Below, in pieces: positions 1-8,089 of a DNA stretch of 64,000 nucleotides (its first letter is position 1; every line of letters starts with the position of its first letter). Position numbers and translations under genes: made by a program. This DNA is from an uncultured Pelagibacteraceae bacterium (GTDB taxonomy: Bacteria > Pseudomonadota > Alphaproteobacteria > Pelagibacterales > Pelagibacteraceae). The stretch is taken from the NCBI GenBank assembly GCA_902610655.1, contig CACLWL010000002.1:1-64000 (forward strand). The letters are read 5' to 3'. The notes under the pieces are model-generated. The model worked only from the letters and a program-made list of their open reading frames with translations. It did not search any database and was not told the DNA's origin.

Positions 1-2
1 CA

Positions 3-125
3 CTTATACCTTTGTTTAGTAGCTTTATGGCTATATTCTTTTTTGACGAACAGTTTAGATATTTTCATACAATAGGTTCTATTTTGGTAATAATTGGTTT
101 ATTTTTATCAAATAAAAAAAAATAA
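3..125 (+). CDS. C-terminal end of a DMT (EamA-type) permease, partial
   Basis: The first bases read open in frame 3 to a TAA at 123-125, giving about 40 residues that end in FLSNKKK. The reading has a hydrophobic helix, then FFFDEQFRYFHTIGSILVIIG. A short acidic/aromatic loop followed by a final helix with a G-x(2-3)-LI(I/L)xG pattern is typical of the last two helices of EamA/DMT-superfamily exporters. The gene starts outside the window, so substrate and full length are unknown. The stop lies one base before the msrB start, suggesting co-transcription. Confidence 0.6.
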   Translation, partial: LIPLFSSFMAIFFFDEQFRYFHTIGSILVIIGLFLSNKKK

Positions 126-126
126 A

Positions 127-501
127 ATGTCAAAAATAGATAAATCAAAACTTTCAGCTGAACAAAAAATAGTTTTACTTGAAGAGGGAACCGAGCCTCC
201 TGGGTCTAGTGAACTAAATGCAGAAAAAAGAGAAGGTGTTTATCATTGTGCAGCTTGTGGAATAAAACTATTTGAATCTTCAACTAAATACGAAAGTGGT
301 TCTGGATGGCCTTCATTTTTCAAGTCCTTACCAGATGCCTTTGAAACTAAAGTTGATCATCTTTTAGGTTATCCAAGAACAGAGTACCATTGCAAAAATT
401 GTGGAGGGCATCATGGCCATATTTTTGATGATGGTCCAAAACCAACTGGAAAAAGGTATTGTAATAACGGTATTTGCTTAATTTTTAAGCCTAAGCGGTA
501 A
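127..501 (+). CDS. msrB: Peptide methionine-(R)-sulfoxide reductase MsrB
   Basis: This is a 124-residue single-domain MsrB, which reduces the R epimer of methionine sulfoxide in proteins using thioredoxin-type reductants in the cytoplasm. Visible family marks are the EEGTEPPGSSE start, two zinc-binding CxxC pairs (C41/C44 in CAAC, C89/C92 in CKNC), the SGWPSFF segment, HHGHIFDDGP and the catalytic cysteine C112 in RYCNNG. The usual RYCINSASL has become RYCNNGICL, a small departure. The track start at 94 is replaced by the ATG at 127, which matches the family N-terminus and follows the upstream stop by one base. Confidence 0.95.
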   Translation: MSKIDKSKLSAEQKIVLLEEGTEPPGSSELNAEKREGVYHCAACGIKLFESSTKYESGSGWPSFFKSLPDAFETKVDHLLGYPRTEYHCKNCGGHHGHIFDDGPKPTGKRYCNNGICLIFKPKR

Positions 502-562
502 AATTAATACTACCAAATTTCAATAATTTTATTAATGTGCATATTTGCTAGAACAAAATAAA

Positions 563-1405
563 ATGAAAAAAATTCTTATAACATTAATATCTTTCTTCTT
601 AATTACTTCATCAAATGCAGATGATTTATCAAATAAAATTTCAAATATAATCGCTGATTTAATACCTGGTGAAGGTGATACTGAAGTAAGTATTGATTTA
701 AGAGAAAATCACAAACCAGACTATAGTATTCTTGGTGTAAGAGAAATTGATAAAACAGACAGCGGAAATTTTTTTATGCAATTCTCATTATCTAATACTG
801 AGAAAAGAAATACAGAAAGAACAGTTGGAAACCTAGGTTTCGGACAAAGAATGTTAAGTAACGATAATACAATGATGACTGGTTATAATGTTTTTTGGGA
901 TTATGATAGTTATGGAAATTCAAGAACAAGTTTAGGACTTGAGGCTAGAAATGCAGTATTGGATTTTTCTGGTAACTATTATTTAAATACAGGAGATGGA
1001 AAAGACGAGGAAAAACCTTTAGAGGGTTATGATTTAAATTTAGCTTCCCAAGTTCCTTATATGCATTGGGCCGATGTATTCGTTAATGCTTATGAATGGT
1101 TTGGAAGAGATAGAGCCGGTATAAGAGGAACAAAACTTGGATCAGAATTATTATTAAACCCAAATTTAAATTTGGAATTAGCATTTGATGACAAGGATAA
1201 AAAAGGCTTAGAAGATGAGTGGTATGCAAGAGTAATGTTTGTATATCCTCCAAGATCAGGCCCTTCACTTCAAGATGGATTTATAAGCGCAACTGCTTGG
1301 AATGAAGAAAAAGATATGAGTAAAGAATTATTAACTAAAGTTAAAAGAAACAATAAAATTGTAGTAGAGTTTAAAGGTACATCAACAATTTCTAGAACCG
1401 ATTAA
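563..1405 (+). CDS. Inverse-autotransporter (intimin/invasin-type) beta-barrel without passenger
   Basis: A 280-residue secreted outer-membrane protein. The start is taken at ATG 563 (MKKILITL), giving a signal peptide that ends near SSNA; the track start is a TTG six codons earlier. From about residue 70 it follows the inverse-autotransporter barrel domain: NLGFGQRML, GYNVFWDYD, RTSLGLEA, LDFSGNYYLN, EGYDLNLASQVPY, VNAYEWFG. It ends with KVKRNNKIVVEFKG, the segment that in intimin and invasin leads into the Ig-like passenger. The protein stops about eight residues later, so no passenger is encoded in the same gene. The next gene starts after one intervening base and encodes another secreted protein. 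Barrel assignment is firm; what it carries or anchors is unknown. Confidence 0.8.
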   Translation: MKKILITLISFFLITSSNADDLSNKISNIIADLIPGEGDTEVSIDLRENHKPDYSILGVREIDKTDSGNFFMQFSLSNTEKRNTERTVGNLGFGQRMLSNDNTMMTGYNVFWDYDSYGNSRTSLGLEARNAVLDFSGNYYLNTGDGKDEEKPLEGYDLNLASQVPYMHWADVFVNAYEWFGRDRAGIRGTKLGSELLLNPNLNLELAFDDKDKKGLEDEWYARVMFVYPPRSGPSLQDGFISATAWNEEKDMSKELLTKVKRNNKIVVEFKGTSTISRTD

Positions 1406-1406
1406 T

Positions 1407-2168
1407 ATGATAAAAAAAATACTAATATCTTTTTTAATACTTCTTGGTTTAAAAGCTTCAAGCTTCGCGGAAGTAACGGGACCTGCAGCAGTTTACAAAG
1501 TAACAATGAAAAAAGTAGAGCTATGTACTGCGAGCACAAGTGTAACTGATTGTCAAAATTCAATTGTTATTGGATCTGGTGATCAAGAAGTGGATATTGC
1601 ATCAGTTGGTTCAGGATCAGCAGCAGCAGCTTATGGTGATCCAGCATTATTACCTTTAGGCGAGACCTACACTCATATGAGAGTTACTGTTGATAGAAAA
1701 TTTGTTATGAAATCACAAACAGTATTAGATCCTGCTGGTGATGCAGAAGGATGTGTAACGATGGCTACATCAGCTACATTATATGGAGCGGCAGAAGCTA
1801 CAAGAAAATATACTCATAGAATTTCACACGCTGATGAAAAAGATTTAGGTGATGCAGAAGAAATGAACATTTATTTAGAAAATGACAGCTACACATTGTG
1901 TACTAATGGTACTTGTGGCGCTGGTAGTTCAAACACTAATGATTATTCAAGTCCATCAGTTGCGACATTTCAAGAAACTCATGATGCTGACACAGGTGAT
2001 GATCATATGCTTGTTTATGAATTAACCTCACCTTACACAGTCGCGTTGATTGCGCCAACAATTGATATATCCTTTGGAACAAGTAGTGCACTTGGCACTT
2101 TTACTGCGGCTGAAGGAAGATGTGCATTTTTTGCAGACGAACCCCAAGTAACAATTACAATTAAATAA
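1407..2168 (+). CDS. Secreted protein of unknown function, partner candidate of the barrel
   Basis: This encodes 253 residues with a signal peptide (MIKKILISFLILLGLKASSFA, cleavage after SFA). The mature part is acidic and rich in Ser, Thr, Gly and Ala. It starts EVTGPAAVYKVTMKKVELC and has several cysteines (CTAS/DC near the N-terminus, LCTNGTC in the middle), suggesting disulfides in an exported beta-rich fold. I do not recognise a family. The one-base gap to the inverse-autotransporter barrel gene implies a single operon and possibly a shared surface function. It ends two bases from the convergent SGNH-like gene, leaving no room for an independent terminator. Confidence 0.75.
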   Translation: MIKKILISFLILLGLKASSFAEVTGPAAVYKVTMKKVELCTASTSVTDCQNSIVIGSGDQEVDIASVGSGSAAAAYGDPALLPLGETYTHMRVTVDRKFVMKSQTVLDPAGDAEGCVTMATSATLYGAAEATRKYTHRISHADEKDLGDAEEMNIYLENDSYTLCTNGTCGAGSSNTNDYSSPSVATFQETHDADTGDDHMLVYELTSPYTVALIAPTIDISFGTSSALGTFTAAEGRCAFFADEPQVTITIK

Positions 2169-2169
2169 T

Positions 2170-3273
2170 CTAAAAACTTCTAATTAATTCTGCCGCCAAA
2201 ACTTTATGGCCTATCTTATTGAAATGTGGGTCATTTTTAAAATAATATTTTTTATAAATTTCAAAGTAAGAAGAATCATTCATCTTTTCAAAGAAGATCG
2301 GGAAATAATTAATAAATTTTTCACATTTATTTTGGCAGAATTCTTGCCATATTTTTACATGTATAGAATTAACTACATCATTTTCTAACTGGTGCGGCCA
2401 CGGGTAGACTGCCAGACTTAGCTTAATATTATTTTTTGAGAGTATTTCATAAAGTTTTTCCATATGATTAATCATTATTTGATTTCCTTTTTTAACCCCT
2501 AAATCATAACCTTCAATTTTATCAGTTTTTGCGTAAGTCCATTTAGCTTTAAGATTTACTTTATCAGTAAAAATTGGATTTTCATTATTATCTAATTGCT
2601 TTTCCTCTTTTGAAAATTTGTATTTTTTTAAAACAAACATATAAAAGTTAGTTAGTGGAAAATTATTTCTTAAAAATTTCCTTCGTTTTAAATTTTTCTT
2701 TTTATAATTTTTCTCGGTTACTTTAAGACTTTCATCTATAGAGTAAAAATTAATATCGTCGTAAAAATCACTGATATCAATAAAGACTACAACATGATCA
2801 AATTTAAAACCTTGATTAATTAGATAATTTAACTTTGAAAGATATATTTTAGGTGAGTAAGATACTATTCCGAGATTTGCAGTTTTATATCCTGTCTTTT
2901 CAGTAAAAATTCCGACAAAGCTATCCTCATATTCAATTGGAGTTCCTTCAGTAAAAGAGTCTCCTATAAAAGCAAATTCATAATCTTTATTATCTACTTG
3001 ATCACATTTTGACTTGAAACCGTGATTGTTGGTGCACAATACATAAGTATCTACAAAACTTACATTATTTGTATACTGTACATTCTCTCTTAATGTGTGA
3101 TGGTAAATTGGATGATCTATTCGAATTAATCTTTCATAGAATTGTGATTTTGCAAAATAGGCATCAAAGTATTTAAGAATTTTTGACCCTAGAAAAAAAT
3201 CAATAACCAATGAGAATACAAAGGTGATCAACAGAATCTTTATTAAGTCGAGTAGTTTTTTTACAAAAATCAT
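2170..3273 (-). CDS. Membrane-anchored SGNH/GDSL-hydrolase-like protein
   Basis: This is a 367-residue protein with one N-terminal membrane helix (about residues 8-28) and an extracytoplasmic SGNH-type domain. Block I is FIGDSFTEG (residues 102-110, nucleophile candidate Ser106). The C-terminal block V is NDPHFNKIGH (about 347-356), giving the Asp/His pair. LGIVSYSPKIY and VVVFIDISDFYDD fit the inner strands. Such proteins are usually esterases or O-acyl transfer partners acting on polysaccharides or the envelope. Substrate is unknown. It diverges from pilT and converges on the secreted-protein gene. Confidence 0.65.
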   Translation of the reverse strand: MIFVKKLLDLIKILLITFVFSLVIDFFLGSKILKYFDAYFAKSQFYERLIRIDHPIYHHTLRENVQYTNNVSFVDTYVLCTNNHGFKSKCDQVDNKDYEFAFIGDSFTEGTPIEYEDSFVGIFTEKTGYKTANLGIVSYSPKIYLSKLNYLINQGFKFDHVVVFIDISDFYDDINFYSIDESLKVTEKNYKKKNLKRRKFLRNNFPLTNFYMFVLKKYKFSKEEKQLDNNENPIFTDKVNLKAKWTYAKTDKIEGYDLGVKKGNQIMINHMEKLYEILSKNNIKLSLAVYPWPHQLENDVVNSIHVKIWQEFCQNKCEKFINYFPIFFEKMNDSSYFEIYKKYYFKNDPHFNKIGHKVLAAELIRSF

Positions 3274-3398
3274 CTAGATAATAAATTATGACCAAAAATT
3301 AGTTAAATTTTGTGAAAAATAACAATTTTTTAGACTATTTTGAGCTAATTCTACAGTTTAAAATTCATTTTAACATAGCTATTATAGAAATAATTATC
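3274..3398. promoter_or_regulatory. Divergent promoter region between SGNH-like gene and pilT
   Basis: A 125-base AT-rich gap separates two divergently transcribed genes, so it must hold the promoters of both the SGNH-like gene and the pilT-pseudopilin-pilY1 operon. I see no clear operator, and AT-richness makes any -10/-35 call unreliable. Confidence 0.4.
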
Positions 3399-4412
3399 AT
3401 GTTTGAAAAATTAGAAGAACTAGCAAAAAATAACAAAAAAATTTCAGATTTTCATATTAGGTCAGGTTCACCTTTAGCTTATAGACAAACAGGTGAAATT
3501 ATCATGGTAAAAGAAGTAGTAGTCAAGCCGCAAGACTTAATAGATATGCTAACTACAAATTGCAATGAACATGAGACAAAAAGATTTCAAGATACACATG
3601 AATTAGACTCAGCAGTAATGATTAGTGGACTAAGATTTAGAGCTAACTTTTACAAAACTTTAAATGGACCCGCAGCAGTTTTGAGAAGAGTAGAGAGCAA
3701 AATACCAGAGATGGGACAATTCGATTTACCCGATGCACTTTATGATATTATTGATATGCATAAAGGTTTAGTACTAGTTACAGGCCCAACAGGTTCAGGT
3801 AAATCTACAACACTTGCTGCGATTGTTAATGAAATAAATAAAACAAGAACATCAAATATTATAACAGTTGAAGATCCAGTAGAATTTATTCATAAAGATT
3901 CAAAAAGTATTGTTTCGCATAGAGAAGTAGGTAAACAAACACAAAGTTTTGCAAGTGCTTTAAAAGCTGCATTGAGGGAAGATCCAGATGTAATTTTAGT
4001 TGGAGAGATGAGAGATTTAGAAACAGTAAGCTTGGCATTAACAGCTGCTGAAACAGGCCACTTGGTATTTGGAACGTTACACACAAGTGGTGCACCAAAT
4101 ACTATAAATAGAATTATTGATGTATTTCCTCCAGAACAACAGGCGCAAATTCGTGCGCAGTTATCAACCTCTTTAAAAATGGTTGTTACGCAAAGATTAT
4201 TAAAAACTAAAGATGGTCTAGGTCGCGTTGGTGCTTTTGAAATAATGAAGTGTACTGCTCCAATTCAAAACTTAATTAGAGAAGCAAAAATTCATCAAAT
4301 ACCAAGCATCATGCAGACTGCTGTTAAAGACGGAATGGTTACCATGTCTAAATCTTTAGAAAATCTAGTAGCAGCAGGAAAGATTGATGCAAATGCAGGA
4401 AAAGAAAATTAA
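3399..4412 (+). CDS. pilT: Type IV pilus retraction ATPase PilT
   Basis: This cytoplasmic hexameric motor of the PilT/PilU type powers pilus retraction. I use ATG 3399 (MFEKLEELAKNN), since the track start is a GTG with a hydrophobic, non-PilT leader. That leaves 337 residues, close to PilT length. Motifs are Walker A GPTGSGKST near residue 128, Asp box EDPVEF near 157, Walker B ILVGEMRD near 200 and His box GHLVFGTLHT near 219. The C-terminal APIQNLIRE segment corresponds to the AIRNLIRE motif needed for retraction. It overlaps the first pseudopilin gene and heads an operon reaching pilY1. Confidence 0.92.
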   Translation: MFEKLEELAKNNKKISDFHIRSGSPLAYRQTGEIIMVKEVVVKPQDLIDMLTTNCNEHETKRFQDTHELDSAVMISGLRFRANFYKTLNGPAAVLRRVESKIPEMGQFDLPDALYDIIDMHKGLVLVTGPTGSGKSTTLAAIVNEINKTRTSNIITVEDPVEFIHKDSKSIVSHREVGKQTQSFASALKAALREDPDVILVGEMRDLETVSLALTAAETGHLVFGTLHTSGAPNTINRIIDVFPPEQQAQIRAQLSTSLKMVVTQRLLKTKDGLGRVGAFEIMKCTAPIQNLIREAKIHQIPSIMQTAVKDGMVTMSKSLENLVAAGKIDANAGKEN

Positions 4413-5103
4413 AGGATTTTCATTACTCGAATTGATAGTAGTGGTTTCAATAATTGGAATTTTGTCAGCTATTTCGTTTCAACCATTTATGTCTTGGAGA
4501 GGAGATAGAGCAGCAAGGATAGAGGCTCAAAATATTACTAGTGTGATAAAGGATATATTTTCACAAGTTCAAAGAGGACAATACAGTTTTGTGCAATTCG
4601 AAATCCAAAAAATCAATAATGAATATTTAATTTCATCTAATGGGATGTTTATTGATAGATTTACAGGTTATGTAAGAGATAAATATAATGCATCTGATCA
4701 ATTGAATGATTTTCATAAATTTACTACTAGATGTTCAGATACTTTAACTTGGGATCATGTTGGTGAAGTTGATGAAAATATTTTAACAGTAAACCAAATA
4801 TCTGTGGATGCCACAAAAATTGGTATTGGCGTTGAAGGTAGTGATGTATCATCGGATGGGGGACGTGTATGTTTTTCAAAAGATGGAACATATTATAGCC
4901 CAGGTGGAATTTTTTTAAGTGGATCAACACCCGTAGAAAGACTATTTATTTGTACAGTAAGATCCAGTGGAACAGGTTGTTCCTTAGGTGTTAATAATGA
5001 ACCACCGTCTGATCAAAAGAATACATTTGCTTTAGAATGGTCCAGATTTGGTAATATATCACTTAAAAAATATAGCGAAAGTAACGGATGGATAGAACAG
5101 TAA
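4387..5103 (+). CDS. Minor pseudopilin (FimT/GspH-like)
   Basis: A type IV pilin-like protein of about 238 residues. The class III leader KKIKG precedes FSLLELIVVVSIIGILSAI, with Glu at +5, so PilD would cleave after the glycine. A globular domain with several cysteines follows. The start is ATG 4387 or 4393, both inside the end of pilT. Its place as first of four minor pilins ahead of PilY1 matches the fimT/fimU-pilV-pilW-pilX-pilY1 order, in which minor pilins prime assembly at the pilus tip. It overlaps the next gene by 16 bases. Confidence 0.8.
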   Translation: MQMQEKKIKGFSLLELIVVVSIIGILSAISFQPFMSWRGDRAARIEAQNITSVIKDIFSQVQRGQYSFVQFEIQKINNEYLISSNGMFIDRFTGYVRDKYNASDQLNDFHKFTTRCSDTLTWDHVGEVDENILTVNQISVDATKIGIGVEGSDVSSDGGRVCFSKDGTYYSPGGIFLSGSTPVERLFICTVRSSGTGCSLGVNNEPPSDQKNTFALEWSRFGNISLKKYSESNGWIEQ

Positions 5104-5819
5104 AAAATATTTTTAAAAACTCTTACGAGAAAGGAATCAGTCTTCTTGAGTCTTTAGTTGCAACAGCAATAGTAGGGATTGGATTTGTTGCGGTTTTCCA
5201 AATTGTAAATTACTCAACACAATCAATTAACGTTTCCTCTGAAAGAACAAAAATGAATTATATTGTTAGTATGGTTGCAGAGGATTTAATTGGTTATAGT
5301 AATTCACTGGTTAATGAAAATCCAAAAACAACACAGGTACAACTCGATGAGTATCGTAGACCAGTTGAAAATGGTGTAATTTCAAGTGTTAAAAAATATC
5401 CACAGAATTTTGTTGGGAACGAATATAAAATTAGTGCGTGCGATGAAAATAACGAAAAATTTAAAAAATTTAGTGAAAATCCAGAAATTTATGACAACGA
5501 TCCTGACAAAAGTGCGGCACATAATAAAACATATAGAATGCAAAAGATACTTTCAGAGGATATTTATTTAAAATGTGTTCAACAAAATAGTGTAGATGCT
5601 AGTGGTGCAAGTTTATCTTCAACGCAAGACATAAAAAGTATTGAAGTATTTAAAATATGTAATGACTCATCAATTGGTTGCACAACTGATACAACCACAG
5701 AATTTATTTTTGATGAAACCTACATTGGTAGAGTTCAGATAAGTACAAATAACGGTAGGAAGAAGAAGACTTTATATTTTCAAGCCGATTATATTTTTAA
5801 GGATTATTCAGGATCATGA
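5088..5819 (+). CDS. pilV: Minor pseudopilin, PilV-like
   Basis: A 243-residue prepilin-like protein. A leader of about 15 residues ends EKG, then ISLLESLVATAIVGIGFVAVFQI, with Glu+5 and the LLESLVA start common in PilV-type minor pilins. A Cys-containing globular domain follows (SACDEN, YLKCVQ, KICNDSSIGC). Translation is coupled to the preceding gene by overlap and to the next by an ATGA overlap. It probably forms part of the tip complex. The symbol rests on position and the N-terminal helix, not on an alignment of the globular domain. Confidence 0.7.
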   Translation: MDRTVKNIFKNSYEKGISLLESLVATAIVGIGFVAVFQIVNYSTQSINVSSERTKMNYIVSMVAEDLIGYSNSLVNENPKTTQVQLDEYRRPVENGVISSVKKYPQNFVGNEYKISACDENNEKFKKFSENPEIYDNDPDKSAAHNKTYRMQKILSEDIYLKCVQQNSVDASGASLSSTQDIKSIEVFKICNDSSIGCTTDTTTEFIFDETYIGRVQISTNNGRKKKTLYFQADYIFKDYSGS

Positions 5820-6781
5820 CCAAAAATTTTAAATCAGAGTCTGGTGTTAGTTTAATAGAATTATTGGTTGGAGTTGCAGTTACTGCACTTATGATGGGAG
5901 CAATGTTAGCAACGTATACTGTAGTGAATAATAGCTATAGACAAGTACTTGATAAAGCGTCAATTAGTTCTTCAAGTAGAGATATAGTTGGTATGTTAGC
6001 AAGAGATATTAGACTAGCTGGATTTCAATATTATTACGGGCAAAATGACGAGGGAATTGCTCCATTCGATGATTTAAAATATGTAACTGGACTAACTAAT
6101 GTAGAAAGTTTGTATGACAGTCATGACCCAATTATTGTAGTAAGAAATAAGTTAGGTTATATACCAGAAGATGAAACTAATGGACAACAGACTTCATCCA
6201 GACATAACGATCAACATCTTTGCTGTGATAGGATTCATATTGTTTACGGAGACTTTAATAAAAACGATGATCAAAAATATAAAAAGTATAGAGTTACTTA
6301 TTATGCATTACCGATGGAGTATGAAGCAGGTAATGATGAGAAAAATAAATATTATGGAGTTTATAAAACAAAAGAAAGTTGGATAGAAACAACAGCATTT
6401 CCTGACGGAAATTGGACAAGTGATATATCTGTTTGTAATGAGTGTTATAGACAACAACTAGTAAGATCACATGTTGCTGATATGGAATTTTTATTGTTTG
6501 ATGAAGATGGTGTTGATCTTTATGACGTAAGTGGCACAGGGACTTACCCACAGCCTAACAATGACAGCAGATACGACCTTAATAAAATAAGGCAAGTAGA
6601 CATAGCGTTATCATTTAGATCAGGTAGAGATTTTTATAAATCAAAACCCAAAGGTGATTTGAAAAGATTTATCAAAACTTTAAGAAAAGATAGAAATTCA
6701 ACTGACAAAGGATATGAAGATAAATATTTGAGGGAGTCTGTTGTTGTAAGCGTATATACAAGGAACATTGGTGCACAATAA
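5816..6781 (+). CDS. pilW: Minor pseudopilin, PilW-like
   Basis: A 321-residue prepilin-like protein. The leader MTKNFKSESG is followed by VSLIELLVGVAVTALMMGAMLATY, then SSRDIVGMLARDIRLAGFQYY, the (A/S)R.(L/M)..DIR.AGF signature of PilW-type minor pilins. Its large size also fits PilW. It starts with an ATGA overlap on the PilV-like gene and its end overlaps the PilX-like start. A double cysteine in HLCCDRIHI and a CNECYR segment may form disulfides. Confidence 0.82.
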   Translation: MTKNFKSESGVSLIELLVGVAVTALMMGAMLATYTVVNNSYRQVLDKASISSSSRDIVGMLARDIRLAGFQYYYGQNDEGIAPFDDLKYVTGLTNVESLYDSHDPIIVVRNKLGYIPEDETNGQQTSSRHNDQHLCCDRIHIVYGDFNKNDDQKYKKYRVTYYALPMEYEAGNDEKNKYYGVYKTKESWIETTAFPDGNWTSDISVCNECYRQQLVRSHVADMEFLLFDEDGVDLYDVSGTGTYPQPNNDSRYDLNKIRQVDIALSFRSGRDFYKSKPKGDLKRFIKTLRKDRNSTDKGYEDKYLRESVVVSVYTRNIGAQ

Positions 6782-7484
6782 AAATAAAAAAAATATAAAG
6801 GGATTTGCTTTAGTATTATCAATAGTTTTATTGTTGGTTATGTCACTAATGAGTGGAACCCTTGTAGTAATTACTTCAAGTGACCATAAGAGTAATAATT
6901 TTACTGATCATAACCAGCAGGCTTTTTATGTTGCTGAAACCGGTCTTTTAGAGGCTGAAAAATATTTAATAAATACTTTTATGGGTCTTCCAAAAAGAGA
7001 GATTGCAGCAGATGGAACAGAGTCTAAAGGAGCTGCAAATTCTGCAAATAAAGGAAAGCATCCTTCTAATGTAGCAGACGCAGCAGATGACACTACTGGC
7101 TGTTATAAAAGTTTTAAAAATGTAATAAATTTGCAAGACGTAGTTGTTCATCATAAAAATGCAAGCTTTTTAAATATTGTACGGCCGGCAATTGTAAACT
7201 CTTCACATTCAGGATTTAGTGCAGATGATGAAGGTGATGAAATGGATTATATTGATAAATTTAAATATGAATATTTCATAGTCAACGTTGGAGTTGCTGA
7301 TTTCACAGAGAGTGGATCTAGTATTGCCTCAGGCTCTATCGATATTATGAACGCTGGAACAGCCTATAGAATTTATGCATGCGGCATATATGAAGACACA
7401 GGTATTGCGGGAGGAGCAATAAGATTATTTAAACAAAGTAAATTGATTATACCTCTAGAAAGTTTAATTATTTTACCAGGTTAA
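6771..7484 (+). CDS. pilX: Minor pilus protein, PilX-like
   Basis: A pilus protein of about 237 residues. It has a short basic leader, then KGFALVLSIVLLLVMSLMSGTLVVITSSDHKSNN and an NQQAFYVAETGL segment. The QAFYAAEAGL-type element is the hallmark of PilX N-terminal domains. Position +5 is not Glu, as is common for PilX/GspK-type proteins. No ATG is available: TTG 6768 and GTG 6771 are adjacent, and I prefer the GTG. The start lies inside the end of pilW. It is expected to be the last minor pilin placed before PilY1. Confidence 0.75.
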   Translation: MHNKNKKNIKGFALVLSIVLLLVMSLMSGTLVVITSSDHKSNNFTDHNQQAFYVAETGLLEAEKYLINTFMGLPKREIAADGTESKGAANSANKGKHPSNVADAADDTTGCYKSFKNVINLQDVVVHHKNASFLNIVRPAIVNSSHSGFSADDEGDEMDYIDKFKYEYFIVNVGVADFTESGSSIASGSIDIMNAGTAYRIYACGIYEDTGIAGGAIRLFKQSKLIIPLESLIILPG

Positions 7485-7533
7485 TTTAATGTTGAGCTAT
7501 ATTGATAATTTTATAATATTTAAGAATATAAAA

Positions 7534-8088
7534 ATGAAAATATTTACGTTTTGTTGTTTACTCTTATCTTTTGTCCTTTGCTTTAACTATTCTTACGCGT
7601 GTAATCTTTTAGATATTGAAATTGGTGAAAATAAATCATCTCTTGAAAACATATTTGGAGAAATACCCGAAAGTCGATATCTGGAAGGTGATAATAAAAA
7701 AGTTAATCTTATCTCGAAAATCACGCATCAGGTTGATGGCTTTTGTGAAGATAGGGATGTTTTTGGCAATGTATTGATGCATGCATATATTGTCGATAAT
7801 ACTGTAGGAGCGTTCGAGCTTGAGGTTCTAGGTAAATCTAAGTCTAAAGATGGTAAAGAAAACAAATCAGATCTGTTAAGTAGATATGTTCAGTCGAATT
7901 TTGGAGAAATAAACACTGAGGATAAAAGTTGGCCTGGGTATAAATTTTGGGATGTAGGAAATAAGTACATCTATTATTATAAAATCAAACAACGTGACAA
8001 TTCAATCGATGAAGGAGTTGTTGTGACAAGTCATGAATACTTTGATGTTCTATCATCCAATGAAGATATAAATGAGTTACCTGAATAA
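7534..8088 (+). CDS. Small secreted protein in the pilus operon, unknown function
   Basis: This encodes about 184 residues if started at ATG 7534, giving a clean signal peptide (MKIFTFCCLLLSFVLCFNYSYA). The track start at ATG 7489 would add 15 polar and hydrophobic residues before it. The mature protein begins CNLLDIEIGENKSSLENIFGEIPESRY, a motif reminiscent of small periplasmic proteins that carry an I.iG.....l...fG.....r segment. The residues before the cysteine (SYA-C) do not make a good lipobox. It sits between pilX and pilY1, so a role in the tip complex is possible, but I recognise no family. Confidence 0.65.
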   Translation: MKIFTFCCLLLSFVLCFNYSYACNLLDIEIGENKSSLENIFGEIPESRYLEGDNKKVNLISKITHQVDGFCEDRDVFGNVLMHAYIVDNTVGAFELEVLGKSKSKDGKENKSDLLSRYVQSNFGEINTEDKSWPGYKFWDVGNKYIYYYKIKQRDNSIDEGVVVTSHEYFDVLSSNEDINELPE

Positions 8089-8089
8089 T

